Positions 45,893 to 54,668 of a stretch of DNA of 64,000 bases are shown one piece after another. Numbering within the stretch: position 1 is the first letter of the stretch; every line of letters begins with the position of its first letter. The position numbers and the translations under genes were made by a program. Source of the stretch: Cellulophaga sp. 20_2_10 (lineage in GTDB: Bacteria; Bacteroidota; Bacteroidia; Flavobacteriales; Flavobacteriaceae); assembly GCF_023476645.1 (NCBI RefSeq), contig NZ_JAMCOJ010000002.1, positions 405,561-469,560 of the forward strand, read 5' to 3'. The notes under the pieces are model-generated. The model was not told the DNA's origin, made no database searches, and worked only from the letters and a program-made list of their open reading frames with translations.

Positions 45893-45957
45893 AAAGAGTA
45901 ATGATGGTCTTAAAATGTAGTACTATTTAAGATGTATAATCATTACTCTTTTTTTTT
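45893..45957 (+). terminator. Terminator after the susC2-susD2 operon
   Basis: AAAGAGTAATGAT (45893-45905) pairs perfectly with ATCATTACTCTTT (45939-45951), followed by a T run to 45957. The 33-base loop is long. It ends just before the second GH150-like gene, so that gene either has its own promoter or relies on readthrough. Confidence 0.75.
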
Positions 45958-45975
45958 AAAACAAAACCATTAAAA

Positions 45976-48621
45976 ATGAAAAATCAATATACATTTATAC
46001 TTGTATTTCTTTTAATTATAGGAAATGCTAAAGCACAAAATTTTACAACAGAAGGCAATGGCATACGCAATGCTATTGTTGCAAACATAAATAAAGATCA
46101 AATTTTATACGTATCCGAGTTAGATGGTGCGGTAGCTGCATACACACTCTCTGGTGAAAAAATATGGAGCCAACCAAGTACAAACCCAGCCTTACTATTT
46201 AATATAGCAGCAGCAGATATTACAAATAATGGTAAAGATGAGCTTATTGCGGCAAGTGCTAACGGTTCTGTGTACTGTTACAATCACAAAGGAGAAATCC
46301 TGTGGACGTTTACCCCAAAAGATAAAGTTAGGTTTAGTGAAGTTGCTGTTATAAACAACGGAAAACCACAAATATTTGCAGGCGGTAATAACTATAAGTT
46401 GTATGAGTTAGATGCTAAAGGTAATTTGGTGTCTACCACAAAAATAGATGGCGTAGTACGTAAATTAATGCCGGGTAACTTTATAGAAAAAGACAAACAG
46501 AGTCTTTTTGTAATGACCTATGTTCACGATAAATTTAGATGGGAGTTTTTAGGCTTTTTAGATCCAGATACAAAAGAAGCGCTTAAAAGTTTAGATTTTA
46601 AAGACAATACCTTAAAAGAACTAGGCAAAGCAATGATTACAGATTTTGCTGTAGCAGATATAAATAACAACGCTTTAGACGATATTTTAATTTTTGGAGA
46701 CACGTCTTTTAACCCATTTTTTACAGCAATAGACGCTAATTTTAAAGAGTTGGCAAGTTACAGTGGCGGCAGAAAAGAAACTCAGAGGTATGCACATAGC
46801 AAAGGAGCATATTTACCAAAGAGTAAAGAAATTATGTTTCAGCACGGTAGTGTAATCTACATTTTAGATACAAAAGGAAATTTAGTACTAAAGGCAGGTA
46901 AAAACTACAAAAACAAGGTGTATAGTGATATTACCTACGTACCAAGTAAAAACAGCCTATTTGCAGCTGGTGAAGTAGATGGTGGTAATGCAGTTTATGT
47001 ATACAATTTAGATGCTAAAAATTGGTGGAATACAACCCAAGAAAAGCAAGGTAGAATGTTAGAGGTTCAAGAAAATTTAGCCAAGCTTTACCAACAAACA
47101 TTAGATTTTAAGTTACCAGCATATCAAAAAAAATCTGAGAAAGATTGGGTAATGATTACCTCTAAAAAAGTAGATGCTGCGGTAAATAACCTAAACGGAA
47201 ACAATGTAAAATTTGTAATTCAGAAATCGCCAAAAGAGAGTACAGATCGTTCTGCATTGGTAAAAATTATTGGTAAAGATGCGCTAAAAAAAGACAAGCG
47301 TGGCAAGTACCAAGACTCTAGAGAAGACATTGTACAAATGGCCATAAAATATGAGGCAGAAGGGCAGCCATTTACCTTTTGGGCAGGCCACGGTAACGAT
47401 CCTTTTTACATACAAATAGAAACCTTAGAAAAAATATTAGAAGTAGCACCAAACACCTGTTACGGTTTTGTGTATGCAGAAATGGCAAATGTAGACGACC
47501 CTAGAGTGCAACACTTTGTAAGGGAGTATATGCCAAGACTAGCAAAGGCAATTCGTAAAAACAACAGAGCAAAACTGTATTTTAGATACAAAAATATGTT
47601 TTGGGCAGCAACCGCTCACTTACCATTATGGAAAGAGATGTTCTTTTCTAATACCTATACTGATATTTTAGTACCAGCGTCAGAAGATACAAGTAACAGA
47701 ATACAAGAACTTAATTTAGCAGGTCGTGTAGGTATGCAATCTAGCGGATATGTAAACGATTTTGCAATGCGTTTAATAGACGATAACCCAACAAGCTGGA
47801 GACCACTTTCTCCAGGCGGACAAACATCTATTTCTCCTTATTTAAGACAAGGAACATTAATGGCAGCTTATGGTGCTAGGTATGGTGTAGTAGCAAACAA
47901 CCCTTTTACGGAAGAACCGGGTTTAAACGTACTATTTGCTTTAATGAAATCTGGAGTTTTACCATTAGTAGAACCAAAAGATATTATGTCTATTAGTTCA
48001 TGGCATTTAATACAAGATGTAGATGAAAAACTAATACACACCGTAGACAACCACCATAATTTAAAACAATATAGTAAGGCAGATGCCGATGCCGTATTCT
48101 CATTAGGACAAATGCATTGGGCAGGTACAAACATACCAGAGTACGATTTTTCTAGCGCAGCCTTAGGCGTAAAATACAGATGGTTAAACTATATGCCAGT
48201 ACTGCCAAACGGTATGGTAGCCGTAGCACCAATAGAGGCTAAAAGTTTTGTAGAAAAACAAGGCAAACCCTATTTTGTATCTACAGCCAAAGTAGGTATT
48301 AAAAACGGAGTTAAGGTACCTGCAAAAGAGTTTGGTGCGGTTATAAAGGCAACAGTAGCAGAAGGAGCTAAACAATTACCAATAATAGTTTCTGGAGCAT
48401 CTTGGAGCGCTATACGATTAGATGATACGCATACACGTTTAATTTTAATAGATCCAGGTTACATAAACCCACAAGACACAAAAGTTATGGTAACCTTTGC
48501 GCACAAAACACCCAAACAAATAGTAGATATTTTATCTAAAGAGGTGTTTACAGCAACCAACAATAAAATAGAAGTAACAGTACCAGCAGGATCTATGCGT
48601 TTTATAGATGTAGCGTATTAA
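45976..48621 (+). CDS. Secreted beta-propeller enzyme, candidate GH150 lambda-carrageenase (copy 2)
   Basis: This 881-residue paralogue of the 939-residue protein has a signal peptide (1-20, ending AKAQ). An N-terminal propeller spans about 22-350 (VSELDGAVAAYTLSGEKIWSQ, DITNNGKDELIAASANGSVY, YNHKGEILWTF). The C-terminal region has the same patches as copy 1: FWAGHGNDPFYI (near 468), YGFVYAEMANVDDPRV, LAGRVGMQSSGYVNDFAMR and a closing AGSMRFIDVAY. The two are clearly related but far from identical, so the duplication is old or they arrived separately. They probably differ in cleavage specificity. A duplicate of its last 99 codons plus terminator lies 2 kb downstream. The family call rests on recalled size and domain layout. 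Confidence 0.6.
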   Translation: MKNQYTFILVFLLIIGNAKAQNFTTEGNGIRNAIVANINKDQILYVSELDGAVAAYTLSGEKIWSQPSTNPALLFNIAAADITNNGKDELIAASANGSVYCYNHKGEILWTFTPKDKVRFSEVAVINNGKPQIFAGGNNYKLYELDAKGNLVSTTKIDGVVRKLMPGNFIEKDKQSLFVMTYVHDKFRWEFLGFLDPDTKEALKSLDFKDNTLKELGKAMITDFAVADINNNALDDILIFGDTSFNPFFTAIDANFKELASYSGGRKETQRYAHSKGAYLPKSKEIMFQHGSVIYILDTKGNLVLKAGKNYKNKVYSDITYVPSKNSLFAAGEVDGGNAVYVYNLDAKNWWNTTQEKQGRMLEVQENLAKLYQQTLDFKLPAYQKKSEKDWVMITSKKVDAAVNNLNGNNVKFVIQKSPKESTDRSALVKIIGKDALKKDKRGKYQDSREDIVQMAIKYEAEGQPFTFWAGHGNDPFYIQIETLEKILEVAPNTCYGFVYAEMANVDDPRVQHFVREYMPRLAKAIRKNNRAKLYFRYKNMFWAATAHLPLWKEMFFSNTYTDILVPASEDTSNRIQELNLAGRVGMQSSGYVNDFAMRLIDDNPTSWRPLSPGGQTSISPYLRQGTLMAAYGARYGVVANNPFTEEPGLNVLFALMKSGVLPLVEPKDIMSISSWHLIQDVDEKLIHTVDNHHNLKQYSKADADAVFSLGQMHWAGTNIPEYDFSSAALGVKYRWLNYMPVLPNGMVAVAPIEAKSFVEKQGKPYFVSTAKVGIKNGVKVPAKEFGAVIKATVAEGAKQLPIIVSGASWSAIRLDDTHTRLILIDPGYINPQDTKVMVTFAHKTPKQIVDILSKEVFTATNNKIEVTVPAGSMRFIDVAY

Positions 48622-48811
48622 GCACCTAACACTTATTTATTTTCTCCTTTTATAGTGGTTTGTAAAAACTAGCGTAAAAGGAGATTTTTTTTATGGGCAA
48701 ATTGCAAATAAACACCCAATTGATGCCATTTATATATTATATTAATGCAATTACACATATCTATAATTGTACTACAAAAAAATAGTTTTATATTGTAAGA
48801 AAATTAAGCGC
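48322..48811 (+). repeat. 490-bp direct repeat, left copy
   Basis: It covers the last 99 codons of the GH150-like gene, its terminator and about 120 bp more. The right copy starts at 50311, an offset of 1988-1989 bp. The coding part is about 96 percent identical between copies; the part after the terminator is less alike. Confidence 0.9.
48643..48692 (+). terminator. Terminator after GH150-like copy 2
   Basis: TCTCCTTTTA (48643-48652) pairs with TAAAAGGAGA (48675-48684), followed by eight T. The same hairpin, with one wobble pair, is found in the right repeat copy at about 50632-50681. Confidence 0.85.
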
Positions 48812-48864
48812 GTTAAATTTGTAGTTGCGTTTACTAACTAGTTGTAAAACATTTTAACAAACCA

Positions 48865-50232
48865 ATGAACAAAATTCTATTCCTAATATTAATAACACTT
48901 TTATTAACTTCTTGTAAAGAAGAAAAACATACTGAATTAGAAAATCCACAAAAGAATATAATAGTCAAAAAAGATTCCTTTTCCATTTCATTAGAAATGC
49001 CTGCAAAAACATCTAAGAATATAAATGTTTGGCTAAAACCTTATGATGAGTTTAGTTTAGTATTTAAAAATAATAGTAATAAAGATACTATAATCACAAA
49101 AAAACTTCCTTTGTTTTATGACTATTATCAAATGATATTTCTCAAGTCGAAATTTGACGAAAACAAGAATTTGCAAATAATATACAGACATTTTATTGCA
49201 AGCCAAGAAATGACTGATTTACAACTTAAATGTGATTCAAATTTAATTGAATTAAAAAATAAAACTTCTCAAAGCATTCTCACAGACAGTATTCATAAAA
49301 GCTACAAGTATTTAAGAAGAAAACATTTAGAAAATAAAACAATAGGGAGTGAAAATTATAGTAAAGAATTGGATAGTCTAAACGGTTATTTTAAAAAATT
49401 AACAAACAATCAAATACCGAACTCTCAAATAAATGAAATGCTCTATTTGGGTGAAATACAAGAAGCAAATCCCAAAGACAAACGAGTAGAAGAGTTTATA
49501 AAAAATAGCGATATAATAATGATAGGACACGCTCAATTAAACCTATTATTCAATTACTTTAAAAATAATGCCGAATTATTAGATTACGAAAATTTAAATA
49601 CAAAAAACAATTCTGAAACTTATATTGAACAACTTGCTATTGGTGCATATCGTTTTTTGAAATTAAAGGATAACAAGGGAGATGCAAAATATAATAAAGC
49701 TGTGGATTGGCTAAAAACTACTGATTTTTATAAGAGAGATTCAACACATATTAGAAAAGAAATAACACCTTTAAATAACAAAAAATTTAAGGAATATTTG
49801 AGCAAAATAGAGATGATTGACATAAACGATAAGAAAATCAAAATTGCTGAAATACTTTCTGAAAATAATTCTAAATATTACTTAATTGACTTTTGGGCTA
49901 CGTGGTGTGTGCCTTGTATACAAGGTGTAAAGACAATGAATAATATGGTAATTCCAAAAGATGTTAAGGTTTTGAGTTTTAGTGTTGATAAGAAAAAAGA
50001 CAAGGAAAAATGGAAGATAAAAACAAACGAATTAGAACAGAAATTGACTTTTTGGTTTGATGAAGAAATAGAGACTAACAAAGGATTTACCAAATTTATG
50101 GAAATGCAGAGTATTCCTCGTTATGTGTTGATTGACAGAAATATGAACTTAATTGACCCGGCGTTTTATCTTCCACAAGAAATACAGTTTTTATTAAAAT
50201 TAAAAGACATAAAAAACCATAATTATTGGTAA
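48865..50232 (+). CDS. Thioredoxin-like (TlpA/ResA-type) lipoprotein
   Basis: This 455-residue lipoprotein has a signal ending LLLTSC (Cys17). The first 300 residues are mostly helical and unassigned, with many Lys and Asn. The C-terminal domain (about 310-455) is a TlpA-like thioredoxin fold with YLIDFWATWCVPCIQGVK, the redox pair being Cys348 and Cys351, and cis-Pro-like IPRYVLID. Such proteins reduce or shuffle disulfides at the outer face of the membrane. It lies between the two copies of the 490-bp repeat and is less like the PUL genes in style. Its stop is followed by the left half of a palindromic element, so it seems to have come in as a gene-plus-element module. Confidence 0.85.
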   Translation: MNKILFLILITLLLTSCKEEKHTELENPQKNIIVKKDSFSISLEMPAKTSKNINVWLKPYDEFSLVFKNNSNKDTIITKKLPLFYDYYQMIFLKSKFDENKNLQIIYRHFIASQEMTDLQLKCDSNLIELKNKTSQSILTDSIHKSYKYLRRKHLENKTIGSENYSKELDSLNGYFKKLTNNQIPNSQINEMLYLGEIQEANPKDKRVEEFIKNSDIIMIGHAQLNLLFNYFKNNAELLDYENLNTKNNSETYIEQLAIGAYRFLKLKDNKGDAKYNKAVDWLKTTDFYKRDSTHIRKEITPLNNKKFKEYLSKIEMIDINDKKIKIAEILSENNSKYYLIDFWATWCVPCIQGVKTMNNMVIPKDVKVLSFSVDKKKDKEKWKIKTNELEQKLTFWFDEEIETNKGFTKFMEMQSIPRYVLIDRNMNLIDPAFYLPQEIQFLLKLKDIKNHNYW

Positions 50233-50245
50233 AAATCGTTTTAGA

Positions 50246-50289
50246 ACAATGGCTATAATTAATACGGGTTTTGGCGCTTAACCATAAGT
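50246..50289. repeat. Half of a palindromic element after the TlpA-like gene
   Basis: AACAATGGCTATAATTAATA (50247-50266) matches the start of the element at 54333 in 18 of 20 bases. The expected right half ending in GTTAGCTGTAA is missing. The sequence runs instead into the right copy of the 490-bp repeat at 50311. Confidence 0.55.
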
Positions 50290-50310
50290 TTGGGTATATT
50301 TACTAAGTCC

Positions 50311-50610
50311 GCAAAAGAGTTTGGTGCGGTTATAAAGGCAACAGTAGCAGAAGGAGCTAAACAACTACCAATAGTAGTTTCTGGAGCATCATGGAGCGCT
50401 ATACGATTAGATGATACGCATACACGTTTAATTTTAATAGACCCAGGTTACATAAACCCACAAGACACAGAAGTTACTGTAACATTTGCCCATAAAACAC
50501 CCAAACAAATAGTAGATATTTTATCTAAAGAGGTGTTTACAGCAACCAACAATAAGATAGAAGTAACAGTACCAGCAGGATCTATGCGTTTTATAGACGT
50601 AGCGTATTAA
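50311..50610 (+). pseudogene. 3' fragment of a GH150-like gene
   Basis: It encodes 99 residues that match residues 783-881 of the upstream GH150-like protein with three differences (Ile to Val, Lys to Glu, Met to Thr). About eight further nucleotide changes are synonymous, so this end evolved as part of a working gene before it was cut. A frame could open at a TTG at 50290, but no signal peptide, propeller or start-like context is present. The product would lack almost all of the enzyme. It is best read as a remnant of a second, diverged allele or tandem copy left by recombination. Confidence 0.88.
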
Positions 50611-50799
50611 GCACCTAACACTTATTTATTTTCTCCTTTTATACTGGTTTGTAAAAACTAGCGTAAAAGGGGATTTTTTTTAACAGTGAAATGTAAACTA
50701 TCACCCAATTGCTACCGTTTATATATTATTTTAATACAATTACACATATCCGTAATTGCACAACAAAAAATGTTTTTATATTGTAAGATAATTAAGCGC
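50311..50799 (+). repeat. 490-bp direct repeat, right copy
   Basis: This is a second copy of 48322-48811, holding a 3' gene fragment (50311-50610), a degenerate copy of the terminator and the following spacer. It starts abruptly after the truncated palindromic element. Confidence 0.9.
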
Positions 50800-50847
50800 T
50801 AAGAATAGAAATATGCGTTTATTTATAGTTGGCAATAATTAACCAGA

Positions 50848-51477
50848 ATGAGAATAACAAATCAGCAAAAAAAAGAACTTTCAAGTATTTTCAATCAAAA
50901 TGAACTTAATTTACTTGATTTTGAAGCTTCAGGCAGTTATCAGGAATTTAAGATTAAATTTAAGTTTGATTATTTCTCTTTTAATATTATAAAAACGGAT
51001 AAAGACCAATATCAAATCACAATACAGTCGATTGATAACACAAATGCTGGTACGACTGTTACGAAATGGGATGGAGTCATACATCGTTTTAAGTTATGGT
51101 CAAACGAAATAAGTTCTGAATTAAATACACCAAATGGTTGGGGAACATTTGAGAACGAGAATTACTTAAATACAGATTATGATGATTTAAATAAGTCTTT
51201 TTCAAAGAATGAAAAGGAATCAATAAGACAGAGTCTTAAGTATATTAAGAAAAAGGTAAAAACATTGGATGTTTCTTCTGACACACTAAAGATTATTGAA
51301 CATAAACTAGATGAGTTAGACACCAAAGTAGATGATTTGAAAAAGTTTGATTGGAAATCTTTGTTCATAGGAACTATAGCCAGTCTAATTATGTCATTAG
51401 GTATTACACCAGAATCAGCAGGGATGTTATGGGAAATGATTAAAAGTTCGTTTAGTGGACTAAAACTTAAAGGTTGA
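50848..51477 (+). CDS. Uncharacterised protein with C-terminal hydrophobic segment
   Basis: I do not recognise a family for this 209-residue protein. It has no signal peptide. The N-terminal 100 residues look like a mixed beta domain with aromatic strands (FKIKFKFDYFSFNIIKTDKDQYQITIQSIDN). Residues 115-165 are a charged helical stretch that could form a coiled coil (LKIIEHKLDELDTKVDDLKKF). A hydrophobic segment (SLFIGTIASLIMSLGI, about 170-185) suggests membrane contact. It lies between the repeat fragment and an AAA ATPase gene, each ending in a palindromic element. A toxin-like or defence accessory role is conceivable from the layout alone; nothing in the sequence proves it. Confidence 0.6.
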   Translation: MRITNQQKKELSSIFNQNELNLLDFEASGSYQEFKIKFKFDYFSFNIIKTDKDQYQITIQSIDNTNAGTTVTKWDGVIHRFKLWSNEISSELNTPNGWGTFENENYLNTDYDDLNKSFSKNEKESIRQSLKYIKKKVKTLDVSSDTLKIIEHKLDELDTKVDDLKKFDWKSLFIGTIASLIMSLGITPESAGMLWEMIKSSFSGLKLKG

Positions 51478-51479
51478 AT

Positions 51480-51700
51480 ATAAAATAACTATTGCCAACA
51501 AAGCCTAAACGTAATGCGGACTTTTGGGCAAAATTGAAAGGTCTGTGTTTATTTGCAAAGTCTGCTAAATCTTATGGATTTAGCTTTGGACAAAATAAAG
51601 AAAAAGCAAAATCCATAAGCTTTAGCTTCGTGCGCAAACGGAAACGAAAAGTTTCCTTGCCTCCGCACTACGCTTAGCTCAAACGTTAGCTGTAAGCCAA
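51480..51700. repeat. Long imperfect palindromic element after the 209-residue gene
   Basis: The outer arms TAAACGTAATGCGGA (left, about 51506-51520) and its near-complement TCCGCACTACGCTTA (51662-51676) flank a second, inner palindrome. The inner arms are GCTAAATCTTATGGATTT and AAATCCATAAGCTTTAGC (17 of 18 paired). It begins with GCCAACAAAG and ends ACGTTAGCTGTAA. A 61-codon frame inside is a by-product of the repeat. The layout is reminiscent of integron attC sites or flavobacterial intergenic repeats. Confidence 0.6.
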
Positions 51701-51728
51701 AAAAACTATATAACTAATAATTTAAAAG

Positions 51729-54317
51729 ATGTCTATATACCAAGAAATTTTAAACTGGTCGCAAAGTAGACCTCTTTTTATCCAAGATGCATTAAGAAGG
51801 ATAATAACTTCAACAACAATTGTACAAAACGATATTGATGAACTGTTATTATTGCTCAAAAAAGAATGTGGAGATACATCAATAATTTTAAATGCAATTC
51901 CATTAAACAATACTCATATACCAACTTCCACATCCGCCAACGGAATTTACCCAAAGTTGGTCAGTCTTAAAAATCCGATTAATATTTGTGCTTTACATAG
52001 TCAGGGAAATTTACAGTTTTCAAAAAATGGATTAAATGTTGTTTATGGAAATAATGGTTCCGGAAAATCAAGTTACTCAAGAATTTTAAATAAACTCTGC
52101 TGGAGTCGTAACCCAAGTGTTGAATTAAAAAAAAACGTTTTCAATCCTATTTCAAATCAACAACAAGTTGAACTCACAATTGAACACAATAGCTCTAATA
52201 TTGACTTTACTTGGACTGAGAACAGTCCAAGTCATCCATCTCTAAATTCAATTTTTATTTTTGACAATGGTTGTAGTGACGTCTATATAAATGGAGAAAA
52301 TCCTACTGAATACAAACCGATTGGAATTGATGTACTTGAAAAATTAGTTTCAATCTTTGGGGAACTTTCTCAATCATTAAACTTGGAGGTCATTACTTTA
52401 AACACTCAAAAACCTATTATAGATAATTCTCTTTCTTCTTCAATTTCCGCTCAATGGTTCGCAAATATTGAAAACTTAATTAAGACAGAGATTGATACTT
52501 ATATTCAATTTAGACAAGCAGATATTGACAGAAAACAAGAATTAATACGATTAACGAATTCACAAAACCCTCAACAGAATATTGAAGTTTTAAATGGTAG
52601 AAAAATTAGACTTACCAATTATATAAGGCAACTTTCAGCAATAGAAAATTTATTTAGCGAACAGAACATTACTGAACTAATAGGAATTAGAACAACTTTT
52701 GAAAGTACTAATCAAGCATATCAAATTTCGGTAAATGGTTTAAGTGAACTTAACACAATTGAAGGACTTGGAAATAATCCTTGGAGAACACTATGGGATT
52801 CTGCTAAGAATTTTGCTCATAGTTCCAATATGTCAGATGGAGAAAATTTTCCTTCATCCGAATCTTTAGAAAAGTGTGTGTTATGTCAACAAGACTTAGA
52901 TGAAACAGCACAGCAAAGACTAGTTGCCTTTAACCAATTTGTTTTAAATGACATTTCTACACAACTAACCGCAATTAACTCTACTATTCAACAAAGAAAG
53001 CTATCCTATAACTCATTAGTCATTCAACCAATAGAAAATTTTGCAGAATTAGAACAATCAATTCCTGATTTCAGAAATAACTATACTCAATTTACTCAAC
53101 TCATTACAACATTAAAAAGTAGAGTTGTCGCATACTTGGAAAACGGTGGCGAATTTAATATTACTAAGCCTATTTTGTCTGAACACATTTCAAGTTTAAT
53201 CCCAGCTATTGATGTACAAATTCAGCAAAACACCCAGCTTCTATTAAATAGAAATGCATTAGATATTGAACTGAAAGAGCTAAATACAAAAGAATTTTTA
53301 TTCGCCAATAAAACAGCTATTCTTCAAAATTATGACGAGTATAAATTTAAAGCTTGGATTAGTCAATGCCGAGCTAAATTAAATACTAGAACAATATCAA
53401 TAAAGATTGGAGAAATAATGGAAAATCAAGCTGTCAACTTGCAACACCAAGAATTTATTTCTCACTTAAATTCATTTAATACTGAACTCGCATCTAAGGT
53501 GTTAATTTCGCGAACTCGAACAAGTCAAGGTAATACATTTCAAAGATGTAGTTTGAGCGGTATTAATGATAGTATCAACACTGTTTTGAGCGAAGGCGAG
53601 CAAAAAATAGTAGCCTTATCAAATTTTTTGGCAGAATGTACTATTGATGGTCGATTAAACTCAATAATTTTTGATGACCCAGTAACATCATTAGATATGG
53701 ATTATCGAGATTTAATTGCATCTAAAATCGTTCAATTATCACAAAATAGGCAAATTGTAGTTTTAACTCACGATTTATCTTTCTTACGTCTTTTAATAGA
53801 TACTCATAAATCAGTAACTACAATAGACTGTGCTATTATTGGTATTGATAAATATAATGGGATTAGTGGAATAGTCACGGATGAAATTCCTTATTTGGCT
53901 AAAAACGTTCAAGAAAGAATTGATTCAATAAGAAGAATTTTAAGAGAACACGATTCGCTTGGGTTAACAGATGCTCACGGCAGAGAAACTAAACTAGATT
54001 CTGCTCGAAAAAGGTTTAGAATGCTTGTAGAACGTACTGTTGAAGAAATTCTTTCAAATAAAACGTACGAACGTTTTTCTAAGAATATTCATTTAAAAAA
54101 AGGAAATCTTTCAAGCTATATAGTTACTGAACAATCAGATATAGACTTTCTTTTAAACCTATTTGGTAAATACTCTATAACTGAACACGATGGAGGAACA
54201 TCAACAATTCCACAACTACCGAATAAAACTGTGATTGAACAAGACATAACTGATTATTCTAATTGGAAAAATACATTTAAAAGTAAGCTAAGAAATTTCC
54301 AAGCAACATATAACTAA
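51729..54317 (+). CDS. AAA_13-type ATPase, RloC/PrrC-like
   Basis: This 862-residue cytoplasmic protein is of the ABC/SMC-like AAA_13 class. Walker A (YGNNGSGKSSYSRI) lies near 105-118. A long, probably coiled middle (about 200-600) holds a CxxC pair, Cys383 and Cys386, in EKCVLCQQDLDE, like a zinc hook. The signature LSEGEQKIVALSNFLAE lies near 620, Walker B IIFDDPVTSLD near 647 and the H-loop VLTHDL near 680. The C-terminal 150 residues carry Arg764-xxx-Glu768 (FRMLVERTVEE) with His788 downstream. That is loosely like the Arg-Glu-His set of anticodon nucleases, but the spacing differs from PrrC, so nuclease activity is unproven. A phage-defence role is likely by family. No restriction genes are beside it. 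Confidence 0.75.
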   Translation: MSIYQEILNWSQSRPLFIQDALRRIITSTTIVQNDIDELLLLLKKECGDTSIILNAIPLNNTHIPTSTSANGIYPKLVSLKNPINICALHSQGNLQFSKNGLNVVYGNNGSGKSSYSRILNKLCWSRNPSVELKKNVFNPISNQQQVELTIEHNSSNIDFTWTENSPSHPSLNSIFIFDNGCSDVYINGENPTEYKPIGIDVLEKLVSIFGELSQSLNLEVITLNTQKPIIDNSLSSSISAQWFANIENLIKTEIDTYIQFRQADIDRKQELIRLTNSQNPQQNIEVLNGRKIRLTNYIRQLSAIENLFSEQNITELIGIRTTFESTNQAYQISVNGLSELNTIEGLGNNPWRTLWDSAKNFAHSSNMSDGENFPSSESLEKCVLCQQDLDETAQQRLVAFNQFVLNDISTQLTAINSTIQQRKLSYNSLVIQPIENFAELEQSIPDFRNNYTQFTQLITTLKSRVVAYLENGGEFNITKPILSEHISSLIPAIDVQIQQNTQLLLNRNALDIELKELNTKEFLFANKTAILQNYDEYKFKAWISQCRAKLNTRTISIKIGEIMENQAVNLQHQEFISHLNSFNTELASKVLISRTRTSQGNTFQRCSLSGINDSINTVLSEGEQKIVALSNFLAECTIDGRLNSIIFDDPVTSLDMDYRDLIASKIVQLSQNRQIVVLTHDLSFLRLLIDTHKSVTTIDCAIIGIDKYNGISGIVTDEIPYLAKNVQERIDSIRRILREHDSLGLTDAHGRETKLDSARKRFRMLVERTVEEILSNKTYERFSKNIHLKKGNLSSYIVTEQSDIDFLLNLFGKYSITEHDGGTSTIPQLPNKTVIEQDITDYSNWKNTFKSKLRNFQATYN

Positions 54318-54668
54318 AAAGGCGAACTGCTAACAATGGATATAATAAATAGACCTATTGTGCTAACTCCAAAGTTTTGTGCTTTTCTACTATTTTTGTT
54401 TTTAAACTTAAAACAAAAGTGTTTTTAACCTGCTACGTTTCTTATACTTAGCGTTAGCTGTAATTTAATGTGAAAGCACTTAAAAACTCAAATACTCAAG
54501 GAATCGTGGAAAGCTACTTTGACATTGAAAAAGGGTATTCTTATTTACTTCTCCCCAACAAATTTTTAATATCGAATATTTATTAATAACTAACAAATAT
54601 ATGTTGGTGGTTACATTAGTCCTAAAAGTTTTTAATATTTGGAGTGTTAACTACACAATAAAACCATT
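54318..54668. other. Palindromic element and non-coding spacer after the AAA ATPase
   Basis: The first part (about 54331-54465) starts GCTAACAATGG and ends GCGTTAGCTGTAA. The end boxes GCTAAC and GTTAGC are exact complements, and the inner arms pair imperfectly. It matches the truncated element at 50246 (AACAATGG, then TATAAT). The rest is AT-rich. A 38-codon frame from GTG at 54470 (VKALKNSNTQGIVESYFDIE at its start) may be a gene remnant, but it has no support beyond being open. Confidence 0.55.

Noticed and set aside
22003-48621. Kappa- or iota-carrageenan, agar or porphyran locus
   Set aside because: No GH16, GH82, GH86, GH117, GH127 or GH129-like gene and no anhydrogalactose catabolic gene is seen in the window.
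50290-50610. Functional small gene reading the 3' repeat fragment from a TTG
   Set aside because: The product is only the tail of a large enzyme with a few random residues in front; a pseudogene fragment explains it better.
51492-51677. 61-codon open frame after the 209-residue gene
   Set aside because: It lies wholly inside the long palindromic element, and its lysine-rich product reflects the repeat; no start context or family.
54470-54586. 38-codon frame from GTG after the AAA ATPase
   Set aside because: It is short, has a GTG start with no support and no recognisable product; at most a gene remnant, noted in the spacer entry.
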